Source: Korobacter sp036501185
GTDB lineage: Bacteria > Acidobacteriota > Terriglobia > Terriglobales > Acidobacteriaceae
Assembly (NCBI GenBank): GCA_036501185.1
Contig: DASYAU010000091.1
Coordinates: 3,105-67,104, forward strand
Direction of reading: 5' to 3'
DNA: 64,000 bases
Shown: positions 25,873-34,033 of the stretch, in pieces
Layout: the number at the start of each line of letters is the position of its first letter
Numbering within the stretch: position 1 is the first letter of the stretch
Position numbers and translations under genes: made by a program
The notes under the pieces: generated by a model
What the model was told of the DNA's origin: nothing
Seen by the model: only the letters and a program-made list of their open reading frames with translations
The model's database searches: none

Positions 25873-26331
25873 TTATTTGGATTTTGCTAAGGCCAGGACT
25901 TCTTCGGCGTGGCCGTCGGGCTTGACGTTTTCGAAGATGTGGACGAGTTTGCCGTCGGGGCCGATGAGGAACGTGGTACGGGCAATGCCCATGACTTTTT
26001 TCCCGTACATGTTCTTTTCCTTTATGACGCCGAACTGGTTGGCGATTTTCTTGTCGGCATCGGCGAGCAAGTGGTACGGGAGTTCGTATTTGTCTTTAAA
26101 TTTCTTTTGCGCGGTGGGGGTGTCGGCGGAGATGCCGAGCACAACCAGACCGGCGCGAGTAAGCTTGCTGTATGCGTCGCGGAACCCGCACGCTTCTATA
26201 GTTCAACCGGGAGTGTCGGCCTTCGGGTAGAAGAAGAGCACGACGTTCTTCCCGCGGAACTGCTCGAGCGAGGTCTCGGTGCCGTTCTCGTCGGGCAAAG
26301 TGAAAGAGGGAGCTTTGTCGTTGATGTTCAT
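25873..26331 (-). CDS. bcp: Selenocysteine-containing Bcp-type peroxiredoxin
   Basis: Thiol/selenol peroxidase reducing hydroperoxides with thioredoxin-like donors. The minus strand from ATG 26331 reads MNINDKAPSFTLPDENG, then LFFYPKADTPG, then an in-frame TGA at 26203-26205, then TIEACGFRDAYSKL, and stays open to TAA at 25873, 152 residues in total. E. coli Bcp reads TPGCTVQACGLRD at this point, so the UGA replaces exactly the peroxidatic Cys (residue 43) while the resolving Cys (residue 48) is kept. Flanks are perfectly conserved on both sides with no frame change. A compact hairpin directly follows the UGA (26174-26193). Read as Sec43. A conventional caller would report only residues 64-152 (25873-26142). 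The alternative, a nonsense mutation, is less likely given the exact position and hairpin. Confidence 0.88.
26174..26205 (-). promoter_or_regulatory. Candidate bacterial SECIS element
   Basis: mRNA after UGA: ACUAUAGAA, then stem GCGU-GCGG, loop GUU (or GGUUC if the last pair opens), CCGC, a bulged G, ACGC. The apical G-G-U-U begins about 16 nt after the UGA, inside the spacing known for bacterial SECIS hairpins, and a loop G and nearby U are features recognised by SelB. It is embedded in codons for EACGFRDA, so structure and protein are under joint constraint. Confidence 0.7.
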
Positions 26332-27631
26332 GACCCAACAGTTGTACCGCAAAGCGGCGATCTGCGCCATGGTGGGGTATGCGAGTTTGAGCGTGGCGCA
26401 ATATTCGGCGCCCGTTTCGAAGGTGAAGCCACATGCGGGCCCACGTGCGATTTCAGTGCTGGAGACGGACGATAAGGGGCAATCGCGGCTGGTGCCGGTG
26501 ACCGTGCTTTTCCAGAACCAGTACTACGACGCTTCGCAGTACCAGGCGAACCCGGTGCCCATGGCGGCCGAGGCGGGAACCGTCTACGACGTGCTCAATG
26601 CGAATGTGCCGATCGGGCTGTTTTCGACATCGGGCGCGCAAGAGGTGAAGGGGACGTGGGTGAGTTTGGGATCGATGAAAAAGCCGGAGCCGGTGAAGGA
26701 GAAGCCGGCGAAGGTGGAAGTGGACTTGGGGAAGAATGAAGGACCGGTGTTGAAGAGGCGCGGGCAGGCTTCGTCGGGCGGGGGCGGAGATGCGAAGAAC
26801 ACGCCTCCGGCGGATGACGATCCGGACCGGCCGACGTTGAAGAAGCCGGCCAGCGAAAGTGCGCCTGCAGCAGCACCCGCGCAGACGACGGCGTCGACCA
26901 AGTCGAGCGCGCCGGCGGCATCGAATGACAACCTGACACGGGACACGAATGAGAATGATCCGGACCGACCGGTGCTGCGGAAGACCACTGAGGGCACTAA
27001 TCCGACGAACGTGAACATGAAAATGCCGGACGCGGTTGTGACTACGAAGGTCGCGGCGCCGGCGAAGGTGGCTCCGGATGCGGGTGGGGCGAAGCTGAAG
27101 CAGAACATAGCGGTGTCTGACGAGGAGAAGACCGATTATCGGCCGTTTGGATATCAACTGAAGGACGACGAGAAGAAGGCGCTCGTCGACAAGCTGCAGA
27201 AGATCGCGGCGACTCAGTTGGTGAAATTTGCATTGGCGCACGGCGGCGTAAAGATCATTCCGAAGTTGACGTTTAACGACTTCGATCTACGCGCGTTCGA
27301 CGTGGATTACAGCAATAATCCCGAACTGGTGTTCACCGCTAGTTACAGCCCGGTAGGGACCGCGAAGACGAAGCCGGTCACGTATTACCTGACGCTGGTG
27401 GCGCGGGAGGATGCGAACGGCGATCTCAACCCGCTGTTTTCGCAGATCACTGACAGCACACGTTTGGATGAGTACGCGCGACTGGAACTCATCGATGCTG
27501 TGGACGCGGATGGACTGGGGCGCGGCAGCTTGTTGTTCCGCGAATACACGGATTCGGGAAAGGCCTTCGTGATGTATCGGGTGGATGCGTATAACCTGAC
27601 GAAATTGTTTGAGGGGGCTAGCGGGGAGTAG
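26330..27631 (+). CDS. Exported protein with Pro/Ala-rich linker, unknown
   Basis: About 433 residues from ATG 26330 (MTQQLYRKAAICAMVGYASLSVAQ, a plausible signal peptide). An N-terminal block (YSAPVSKVKPHAGPRAISVLE... VPVTVLFQNQYYDASQYQANPVPMA) is followed by a disordered stretch of about 150 residues with repeated DDDPDRPTLKK / NDPDRPVLRK motifs, then a folded C-terminal domain (LVKFALAHGGVKIIPKLTFNDFDLRAFDVDYSNNPELVFTA... up to MYRVDAYNLTKLF). No family recognised. The start codon shares bases with the divergent bcp ATG (CATG), so a later start is possible, but no ATG downstream leaves a good signal peptide except M at about 26369. Confidence 0.7.
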   Translation: MTQQLYRKAAICAMVGYASLSVAQYSAPVSKVKPHAGPRAISVLETDDKGQSRLVPVTVLFQNQYYDASQYQANPVPMAAEAGTVYDVLNANVPIGLFSTSGAQEVKGTWVSLGSMKKPEPVKEKPAKVEVDLGKNEGPVLKRRGQASSGGGGDAKNTPPADDDPDRPTLKKPASESAPAAAPAQTTASTKSSAPAASNDNLTRDTNENDPDRPVLRKTTEGTNPTNVNMKMPDAVVTTKVAAPAKVAPDAGGAKLKQNIAVSDEEKTDYRPFGYQLKDDEKKALVDKLQKIAATQLVKFALAHGGVKIIPKLTFNDFDLRAFDVDYSNNPELVFTASYSPVGTAKTKPVTYYLTLVAREDANGDLNPLFSQITDSTRLDEYARLELIDAVDADGLGRGSLLFREYTDSGKAFVMYRVDAYNLTKLFEGASGE

Positions 27632-28375
27632 CTAGCGAAGCTGGTAGTTCACTTGGATGGTGGTGGCGACCTCGACGGGTTCACCGTTAAAGAGGTAAGG
27701 AAGATAACGCCAGAGGGAAACGGCGTCCATGGAAGCTTGTACGAACTCGTCAGGACCGGAAACCACTTTGAGGTTACCGATCAGGCCATCTTTGCGGATG
27801 ATTGCTTCGAGGAGTACGGAGCCCTGCAAGTGATTGAGCTTCGCGTCCATCGGATAAATGGGCATGACTTTCCTGATCAACAAGCCTTCGGAGACCCCTT
27901 GAGAAATGCGGATCAATTTTGGCGTAGCGATCTTGACGCCTTGCGGAGAACCCGACGGCGAGCTGGCGTTCGTTGCACCGGGCCGTGGTGGAATCTGACT
28001 CTTGGGCGTTAGTTGGACTTGGGACGAGATGATGAAGTCGATGGGGACTTCGGCGTTTACCGGCATCGGCTTGCCATTTTTGATGTAAGGAGCAAGCTTC
28101 CACCTCTTTACACAATCCAATGCCGACTTCTGAAAAATCTTGTCGCCGCTGACGACTGTGGCCTGCTCTATGGAGCCGTCTTCGCGAATGTGCAAACCGA
28201 CGATCACCTCTCCCTGGCGGCGATTCTCTTCAGCATCCCGCGGATAGAATGGAGGCCCGGACTTAACGACCGTGAGCTTGGTGGAATCAGGTGGAGGCGC
28301 GGGATTTTGGGCCGGATCCTGAGCGTAGAGAAGTCCGCAGAAAATGGCTACGGCGAGAACTAAGCGGAGAGACAT
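27632..28375 (-). CDS. TonB-domain protein with two TonB C-terminal domains
   Basis: 247 residues. N-terminal signal peptide or anchor (LRLVLAVAIFCGLLYAQ), a short Pro-rich stretch, then two TonB_C folds. The first has PFYPRDAEENRRQGEVIVGLHIREDGSIEQATVVSG...WKLAPY, and the second has MPIYPMDAKLNHLQGSVLLEAIIRKDGLIGNLKVVSG...WRYLPYLFNG. Duplicated TonB_C domains without a long periplasmic spanning region or ExbBD partners suggest an envelope protein rather than a classical energiser. Its stop touches that of the convergent gene with no spacing. Confidence 0.85.
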   Translation of the reverse strand: MSLRLVLAVAIFCGLLYAQDPAQNPAPPPDSTKLTVVKSGPPFYPRDAEENRRQGEVIVGLHIREDGSIEQATVVSGDKIFQKSALDCVKRWKLAPYIKNGKPMPVNAEVPIDFIISSQVQLTPKSQIPPRPGATNASSPSGSPQGVKIATPKLIRISQGVSEGLLIRKVMPIYPMDAKLNHLQGSVLLEAIIRKDGLIGNLKVVSGPDEFVQASMDAVSLWRYLPYLFNGEPVEVATTIQVNYQLR

Positions 28376-28396
28376 CGTGCAGATTGTAGCCGCAAA

Positions 28397-29317
28397 TTAC
28401 GAATGTGAGGAGAACCAAAGCAGGACCCGGGATTCAAATTGGTGTGGGTCGCGACTCCATGCGCCGGTGTGGATAGCGCCGGGGACTTCCCAGAGCTCGG
28501 AGTGAGCGGCATCGATGCGATGTAGATTTTCGGAATTCACGGGGAAGATGTTGTTGTCGGCGCCGCCGTGAATGAGAAGAAGTGGCACGTTGGAGTGGCG
28601 GACGGCATAGGACGGGTTGGCTTTCGTGAGATCGACGCCGTAACGCAAGCGGGCATAGAGCAGGCCGGATTCGATCATCGGGCGGCCGAGAGTTTTGCCG
28701 AACCAAAGGCCGAGGCCGGAGACTTGGGAAAATTTGCTGTAAGCGCCATCACGAAACGTCGCAAATGGGGACTCGGCGATGGCTCCGCAGAAGCGCGGCT
28801 CGACGGCGAGCGATTGCACGAGGATTGCCGCGCCCATCGATTCACCCAAACCATACACACAGCGTGAGGAATGTTCGGCGTAGAGCCATAAAACCCAGCG
28901 ATGGACATCGTCGCGCTCGAGGACGCCGTAGGTGGCGAGTGCGCCTCCGCTCTCACCGTGCGCGCGGGAGTCGGGGAGCAGAACGGAATATCCGTTAGCG
29001 AGGAAGAGACGCGCGTAGCCGCCGACCCCTTCACGGTTGTCGGTAACGCCGTGGAGCAGGATGACGGCGCTCCCGTTGGCGTTTTCGGGTTGGACGAACC
29101 ATCCGCGCAGGATGACGCCGTCGTTGGCAGTAATGGAGACGGTTTGGAGGTCAGCGTGGAACTCGCGGGCGACGGTTTGGCGGGCGAGTTGGGTGTGGGT
29201 GACCGGGCGTCGTGGGAGATGGACGGTGATATTGGCGAGGACGATGCCGCCGAAGACGGAGAGGATGAGGTACGCGGCGAGGATAGAGATCGCGGTGCGG
29301 GTGACGAATTTGCGCAT
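28397..29317 (-). CDS. Alpha/beta-hydrolase (BEM46-like), membrane-anchored
   Basis: 306 residues. An N-terminal hydrophobic helix (ISILAAYLILSVFGGIVLANITV) anchors or exports the protein. Hydrolase core: ILLHGVTDNREG (oxyanion hole), nucleophile elbow YGLGESMGAAI (Ser in G-E-S-M-G), LLLIHGGADNNIFP (acid), and His in GAIHTGAW. Resembles the YqkD/BEM46 lineage of esterases; substrate unknown. ATG at 29317. The region between its start and gatB holds a dispersed repeat. Confidence 0.85.
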   Translation of the reverse strand: MRKFVTRTAISILAAYLILSVFGGIVLANITVHLPRRPVTHTQLARQTVAREFHADLQTVSITANDGVILRGWFVQPENANGSAVILLHGVTDNREGVGGYARLFLANGYSVLLPDSRAHGESGGALATYGVLERDDVHRWVLWLYAEHSSRCVYGLGESMGAAILVQSLAVEPRFCGAIAESPFATFRDGAYSKFSQVSGLGLWFGKTLGRPMIESGLLYARLRYGVDLTKANPSYAVRHSNVPLLLIHGGADNNIFPVNSENLHRIDAAHSELWEVPGAIHTGAWSRDPHQFESRVLLWFSSHS

Positions 29318-29371
29318 AGAGCACCCGGAGAGTGATACGCAGAGTAGGCGGAAAGGTTCCGCGGAGAGTGG

Positions 29372-29436
29372 CAGGGGCTAAGGCCCTGTTTTCCTGGCGC
29401 TCTTTACGGCACCGCTGAAGCGGTGCCCTGATACAA
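29372..29436. repeat. Dispersed two-hairpin intergenic repeat, copy 2
   Basis: CAGGGGCTAAGGCCCTG, spacer TTTTCCTGGCGCTCTTTA, hairpin GGCACCGCTGAAGCGGTGCC, and tail CTGATACAA. Same architecture as 1284-1347: palindrome, about 20-nt spacer, second hairpin, identical CCCTGATACAA ending. Confidence 0.75.
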
Positions 29437-29460
29437 CCCGAACCTCAAGAAAAAACGTTG

Positions 29461-30936
29461 TTAGGCTTCCAGCTTTTTCGTTAGGAGATCGTTGACCATG
29501 GCGGGGTTCGCCGTGCCTTTGCTGGCTTTCATGACTTGGCCTACGAAGAAGCCGATGACGGTTTTCTTTCCGGCGCGGTACTGCTCGAGCTGCTTGGGAT
29601 TGGCGGCGATGACTTCGTCGATGATTTTCTCGAGCGCGCCGGTGTCGGTGATCTGCTGCGGCTTTTCTTTTTCGTAGATGGCGGGGAAATCTTCGACGCG
29701 CTCGAAGCAGAGGTCGTAGAGGTCCTTGAGCATTTTGCCGCTGATGGTGCCAGCCTCGACTAAATCGGCGGACAGAGCCACACCGTTCATCGAGATGGGC
29801 GACTGCTCGATCTCGAGGCTCTTGGCTTTGAGGCGACCGATGAGCTCGCCCTGCACCAGGTTGGCGACGCGCTTCGGATTCTTCGCCTGCTTGGCGGCGG
29901 ACTCGAACTGGTCGGCCATGGTGCGGGTGAGGGTGAGCGTGTGGGCGTCGGACTCGGTGATGCCGTATTCGGCGATCATGCGGCGGCGGCGCGCTTCGGG
30001 AAGCTCGGGCAGCGACTGGACGATTGCGTCGCGCCACTTGGAATCGACGACGAGCGGAAGCAGGTCGGGCTCGGGGAAGTACCGGTAGTCGTGCGCCTGC
30101 TCTTTCGAACGCATGGAATACGTGCGGCCTTCGTTGGAGTTGTAGAGACGCGTTTCCTGCTTCACCTCTCCGCCGGACTCGAGGACTTCGAACTGGCGGA
30201 GGATTTCGTACTCCAGCGCCTGCTTGATGAAGCGGAACGAATTCACATTCTTCACTTCCGCCTTGGTACCGAGCTTCTCCTGTCCTATCGGGCGGATGGA
30301 GACGTTGGCGTCGCAGCGCAGGGAACCCTCTTCCATGTTGCAGTCGCTAACGCCGGTGTAAAGGATGATTTCTTTTAAGTTCGTGAGGTACTCGTAGGCT
30401 TCGTCGGCGGAGCTGATGTCGGGCTCGCTGACGATTTCGACGAGGGGCACGCCACTGCGGTTGAGGTCGACCGAAGTTTTGTCGGCGCTGTCGGGAAGGC
30501 CGTCGTGGAGGCTCTTGCCGGCGTCTTCTTCCATGTGCAGGCGGGTGATACCGATCTTCTTGATGCCGGCGGGCGTTTTGATGTCGATGAAGCCGTGCTC
30601 GGCGAGCGGCTTGTCGAACTGGGAGATCTGGTAGCCCTTGGGGAGGTCGGGATAAAAGTAATTTTTACGGGCAAAGATCGAGCGCTCGCGCACCTGGCAG
30701 TTGAGCGCGGTGCTGGCGAGAACGGCGAATTCGACCGCTTTGCGATTGAGAACCGGCAGCGCGCCGGGCATGCCGAGGCAGACCGGGCAGACGTTAGTGT
30801 TGGGGGCCGCGCCGAATTGGGTGGAGCATCCGCAGAACGCCTTGGTGGCGGTGAGGAGCTGAACGTGGACCTCGAGCCCGATGACGGGCTCGTATTTCTC
30901 GAGAACGGTCGCGAGGGTGATCGGCGTGGTGACCAT
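29461..30936 (-). CDS. gatB: Asp-tRNA(Asn)/Glu-tRNA(Gln) amidotransferase subunit B
   Basis: Kinase/tRNA-binding subunit of GatCAB, which amidates mischarged Glu-tRNA-Gln or Asp-tRNA-Asn. 491 residues from ATG 30936 (MVTTPITLATVLEKYEPVIGLEVHVQL). Signature GLEVHVQL, zinc Cys set CGCSTQFG...CPVCLGMPG, LPKGYQISQFDKPL, MEEDAGKSLH, RSGVPLVEIVSEPD, and a C-terminal YqeY/GatB tail (FFVGQVMKASKGTANPAMVNDLL). gatA and gatC are not nearby. The longer open frame upstream of 30936 passes through a repeat hairpin and is not coding. Confidence 0.97.
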   Translation of the reverse strand: MVTTPITLATVLEKYEPVIGLEVHVQLLTATKAFCGCSTQFGAAPNTNVCPVCLGMPGALPVLNRKAVEFAVLASTALNCQVRERSIFARKNYFYPDLPKGYQISQFDKPLAEHGFIDIKTPAGIKKIGITRLHMEEDAGKSLHDGLPDSADKTSVDLNRSGVPLVEIVSEPDISSADEAYEYLTNLKEIILYTGVSDCNMEEGSLRCDANVSIRPIGQEKLGTKAEVKNVNSFRFIKQALEYEILRQFEVLESGGEVKQETRLYNSNEGRTYSMRSKEQAHDYRYFPEPDLLPLVVDSKWRDAIVQSLPELPEARRRRMIAEYGITESDAHTLTLTRTMADQFESAAKQAKNPKRVANLVQGELIGRLKAKSLEIEQSPISMNGVALSADLVEAGTISGKMLKDLYDLCFERVEDFPAIYEKEKPQQITDTGALEKIIDEVIAANPKQLEQYRAGKKTVIGFFVGQVMKASKGTANPAMVNDLLTKKLEA

Positions 30937-30964
30937 GATGTCGATTATAGCGGGGAGAAATGAT

Positions 30965-31000
30965 TCCCACCCTGTCCTGCGGACAAGGGTGGGGCACCCA
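30965..31000. repeat. Hairpin of the GGGGCACC repeat family
   Basis: CCCACCCTGTCC-TGC-GGACAAGGGTGGG (one bulged base) followed by GGCACCCAC. It lies between the exported protein at 31013 (minus) and gatB (minus) and could terminate or stabilise the upstream transcript. Similar unit at 25836-25870 and 37482-37520. Confidence 0.6.
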
Positions 31001-31012
31001 CATTGTTGGTGG

Positions 31013-31657
31013 TTATTGCGCTTTGGAGAGAGGGATTTCGAAGTACATGAGGTCGTTGCCCTTGTCGTCGCGGAGGCCGGAGACGTAGAGGGTGGCGCCA
31101 TCGAGCGGGTTGTCGAGGCCGCTGACGTCGAAGTAGACGAAGCCGGCCTGGGTGCTGCGCGGCTCGACGGCTTCGGCGGCGAAGCGGGAATTTTCGACTT
31201 CGTCGCGGTCTTCCTGCTTCATGCCGCCGACTTTATGGCTACGCGGGAACGGGAGGGGATTGGTGGTCCGGCCGACATCGTCGGTGCGCTTGACGTGGGT
31301 CATGATGCGGTAGATGTCGTCGGGATCGAGCGGCGTGAGCTTGGCGTGGCGATCGCGGGCGACGAGCTGCACGTCGAGTTTGGTCATGGCGACGGGATAG
31401 CCGCTATCGTTGGTGACGATGAGATTGATGGGCAGCACGCCGTGATCGAGATATTTCAGGCGGAAGATTGCGGCCTTCTGCGCGGTGTTGTAGGGGTCGG
31501 CGGCGATGGAGACCTTTTCGCTGGCGTGAACGTCGTGTGCGGGATAGGTGGTGGCGTTGGAAACTTTGGGTGGCTCGAAGTTCTTTGTCGCATAGAGCGC
31601 GAGTGCTCCGGTGAGAACCAGGAGGACAATGAGAACGGGATGAGGGCGCCGCATCAT
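31013..31657 (-). CDS. Membrane-anchored protein, unknown
   Basis: 214 residues from ATG 31657 (MMRRPHPVLIVLLVLTGALALYATKNF, a signal anchor). The exported part has an immunoglobulin-like look: KAAIFRLKYLDHGVLPINLIVTNDSGYPVAMTKLDVQLVARDRHAKLTPL, later RSTQAGFVYFDVSGLDNPLDGATLYVSGL, consistent with two beta-sandwich segments. Similar acidobacterial proteins are annotated only as hypothetical. The upstream continuation of this frame is antisense to waaA and was excluded. It diverges from waaA with 94 bp between starts. Confidence 0.7.
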   Translation of the reverse strand: MMRRPHPVLIVLLVLTGALALYATKNFEPPKVSNATTYPAHDVHASEKVSIAADPYNTAQKAAIFRLKYLDHGVLPINLIVTNDSGYPVAMTKLDVQLVARDRHAKLTPLDPDDIYRIMTHVKRTDDVGRTTNPLPFPRSHKVGGMKQEDRDEVENSRFAAEAVEPRSTQAGFVYFDVSGLDNPLDGATLYVSGLRDDKGNDLMYFEIPLSKAQ

Positions 31658-31751
31658 GATGGGAATTATGTGCCCGGCGACGGATAGCCGCAACCGGCTA
31701 GAGATTCGACGCTGCACTGCGGTAAATGGATAGCCTGCGTACAATGTCTGC

Positions 31752-33050
31752 GTGTACGCCCTGTATAGCCTGATGCTCGGTTGCGTATTGGTGCTGGCCA
31801 CTCCGTGGTGGCTGGTGCAAATGGCGCGCCACGCGAAATACCGCGCGGGATTGGGGGAGCGCCTGGGATCCGTGCCAGAGCACTTGCGCGATGGGACGCA
31901 GCGGACGCTATGGGTGCACGCGGTTTCAGTAGGCGAAGTGCTGGCGGTGAGTACGCTGGTGAAGCGGTTGCGCGAGCTGTATCCGAAGCACCGGGTGGTG
32001 CTTTCGACGACGACCGCCACGGGAAACCAATTGGCACGCGAGCGGTTTGGGGCGGAGAACGTTTTCTTCTTCCCGCTGGATTTCGGATTTGCGATCAGAC
32101 CGTATTTGAAGGCGCTGCGACCGGAACTGGTGATCCTGACGGAGACGGAGTTCTGGCCGAATTTCTTGCGACTGACGGCGCAGTCTGGAGCGAAGATCGC
32201 GGTGGTGAACGCGCGAATTTCGGACCGATCGTTCCCCAGGTACCGGCGTTTTCGCAAGATCTTTCATCGAGTATTGCAGCCGGTAGAAGTATTCCTGGCG
32301 CAGAGCGACGAGGATGCTCGCAGGCTGGTGGAGATCGGCGCCGATCCGGCGAAGGTGAGCGTGGGCGGAAATTTGAAGTTCGAGGTGAATGCAAGTTCGA
32401 ACGCAGAGATCGTGCATCGGGTGCGCGAAGGGTTCGCCGATGGCGGGTCGCAACCGCTGATTGTGGCGGGCAGCACGGTGGAAGGCGAAGAGCCGATGGT
32501 GCTGAACGCATTGAGCGAAGTGATGAAGGCGTTTCCGCGGGTTTCGCTGATGCTGGCGCCGCGACATCGAGAGCGGTTCGGAGCGGTGGCGAAGCTGGTG
32601 AGTGAATCGCCCTTTGAGCTGGTGCGGCGCTCGGAGTGGGACCATGAACCGCTGCCGCCCGGGACGGTGCTGTTGCTCGACAGCATCGGAGAATTGGCGT
32701 CGCTTTATGCGTTGGCGGATGTGGCGTTCGTGGGAGGAAGCCTGGTGCGGCGCGGAGGGCACAACATCCTGGAACCGGCGCAGCATGGGGTGCCGATTGT
32801 GATTGGGCCTCACTATGAGAACTTCCGCGACATTATCACGATCTTCCGGCGTGCGGACGCGGTGCGAGTGGTGGACGCTGGGCAGCTGGGCGCGGAGTTT
32901 ATACGGTTGCTAAAAGAGCACGCCGAGAGGGCGGGGCCGGCATCGCTGGGGCAGAGAGCAGCGGAGGTGCTGCGATCGCAGGCGGGCGCAACAAAGCGGA
33001 CATTGGCAGCCATCGAAATGAACATCCGTGGGAAAGCGGAGGCGCGATGA
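31752..33050 (+). CDS. waaA: 3-deoxy-D-manno-octulosonic acid (Kdo) transferase
   Basis: Inner-membrane GT30 transferase adding Kdo to the lipid A precursor. 432 residues from GTG 31752. N-terminal membrane anchor (YALYSLMLGCVLVLATPWWLVQM), VHAVSVGE (the conserved catalytic-base segment, about residue 57), STTTATG, LTETEFWPN, and the C-terminal GT-B half VFVGGSLVRRGGHNILEPAQHGVP. It opens an envelope operon. The stop overlaps lpxK by 4 bp (ATGA). This establishes a lipid-A-bearing outer membrane. Confidence 0.95.
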   Translation: MYALYSLMLGCVLVLATPWWLVQMARHAKYRAGLGERLGSVPEHLRDGTQRTLWVHAVSVGEVLAVSTLVKRLRELYPKHRVVLSTTTATGNQLARERFGAENVFFFPLDFGFAIRPYLKALRPELVILTETEFWPNFLRLTAQSGAKIAVVNARISDRSFPRYRRFRKIFHRVLQPVEVFLAQSDEDARRLVEIGADPAKVSVGGNLKFEVNASSNAEIVHRVREGFADGGSQPLIVAGSTVEGEEPMVLNALSEVMKAFPRVSLMLAPRHRERFGAVAKLVSESPFELVRRSEWDHEPLPPGTVLLLDSIGELASLYALADVAFVGGSLVRRGGHNILEPAQHGVPIVIGPHYENFRDIITIFRRADAVRVVDAGQLGAEFIRLLKEHAERAGPASLGQRAAEVLRSQAGATKRTLAAIEMNIRGKAEAR

Positions 33051-34033
33051 ATCCGCTCTCGGGACTGTTTGGCGCTGGCGTCGCGGTGCGGAATGCGTTC
33101 TACGACCGTGGGGTGATCAAACAGGAGCGGCTGCAGGGGCCGGTGGTGAGCGTGGGAAACCTTTGCGTGGGCGGAACAGGGAAAACGCCATTCGCCAAGC
33201 TGCTGGGCGATTTGCTGATGGCGCGCGGGGTGGCATTTGATGTGCTTTCGCGCGGATATGGACGGAACTCGACGGAGATCAAGGTGGTGGATGCTAACGG
33301 CGCACCACACGAGTTTGGTGACGAGCCGCTGCTACTGGCGAAATATTTCTGTGGGAAGGGCACTTTTGAGCACGTGCCGAAGGTGATTGTGGGCGCGGAC
33401 CGTCACGCAGCCGGGTTGTTCGCGGAGAAGCAGTTTGGGCCGCGAGTGCATTTGCTGGACGACGGTTTCCAGCACCGGCAATTGGCACGGGATTTCGACA
33501 TTGTGCTGCTGGCGCCGGATGATGCGGAACAAGTGCTGTTGCCCGTCGGCAGATTGCGTGAGCCGTTGGAAAGTTTACGGCGGGCGGATGCGGTGGTGGC
33601 GACGGATGCGGTGAAGCTAAAGGAATTTCCAATGTTGCCGGAAAATGTGTGGCGAGTGCAGCGCGATATTGTGCTGCCGGCAGAGGTTACGCCGGAGATG
33701 CGGGTGCTGGCGTTTTGCGGGATCGCAAGGCCAGACCGGTTCTTCAGCGATCTGCGGCATCATGGGATCTACCCTGTTGCGGAGTTGACGTTCCGGGACC
33801 ATCACCGGTACTCGGAAAGAGACGTAGGAAAAATTCGCCGGGAAATCTCCAGCAGCGGAGCTGAATGCTGCGTGACGACCATCAAAGACAAAATGAACCT
33901 CGACGGACTCATGGAACAGCTCGGGCCGACGTACGCGGTCGATTTGAACGTGAAGCTGGTGGACGGCGAAGCGGCGGTCACGGAGATGCTGCGGGTGATT
34001 AAGGAACGGCGCTCGACTCGGGGGCAGAAGTGA
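33047..34033 (+). CDS. lpxK: Tetraacyldisaccharide 4'-kinase
   Basis: Phosphorylates the 4' position of the lipid A disaccharide. 328 residues. P-loop VGNLCVGGTGKTPFAK (about residue 37), then LSRGYGRNS, GDEPLLLAKYF and the LpxK-specific LLDDGFQHRQLARD (about 140). C-terminal Rossmann-like domain with FCGIARPDRF and DHHRYSERD. ATG overlaps the waaA stop by 4 bp, and its own stop overlaps the GTG of the next gene by 4 bp, so waaA-lpxK-34030 are translationally coupled. Confidence 0.96.
   Translation: MNPLSGLFGAGVAVRNAFYDRGVIKQERLQGPVVSVGNLCVGGTGKTPFAKLLGDLLMARGVAFDVLSRGYGRNSTEIKVVDANGAPHEFGDEPLLLAKYFCGKGTFEHVPKVIVGADRHAAGLFAEKQFGPRVHLLDDGFQHRQLARDFDIVLLAPDDAEQVLLPVGRLREPLESLRRADAVVATDAVKLKEFPMLPENVWRVQRDIVLPAEVTPEMRVLAFCGIARPDRFFSDLRHHGIYPVAELTFRDHHRYSERDVGKIRREISSSGAECCVTTIKDKMNLDGLMEQLGPTYAVDLNVKLVDGEAAVTEMLRVIKERRSTRGQK

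Noticed and set aside
26143..26205. bcp as a nonsense-mutated pseudogene
   Set aside because: The stop coincides exactly with the catalytic Cys, the rest is undamaged and a SECIS-like hairpin follows; selenocysteine explains all three.
31658..32257. Upstream extension of the 31013 minus-strand protein
   Set aside because: This part is antisense to waaA, while a clean signal anchor begins at 31657.
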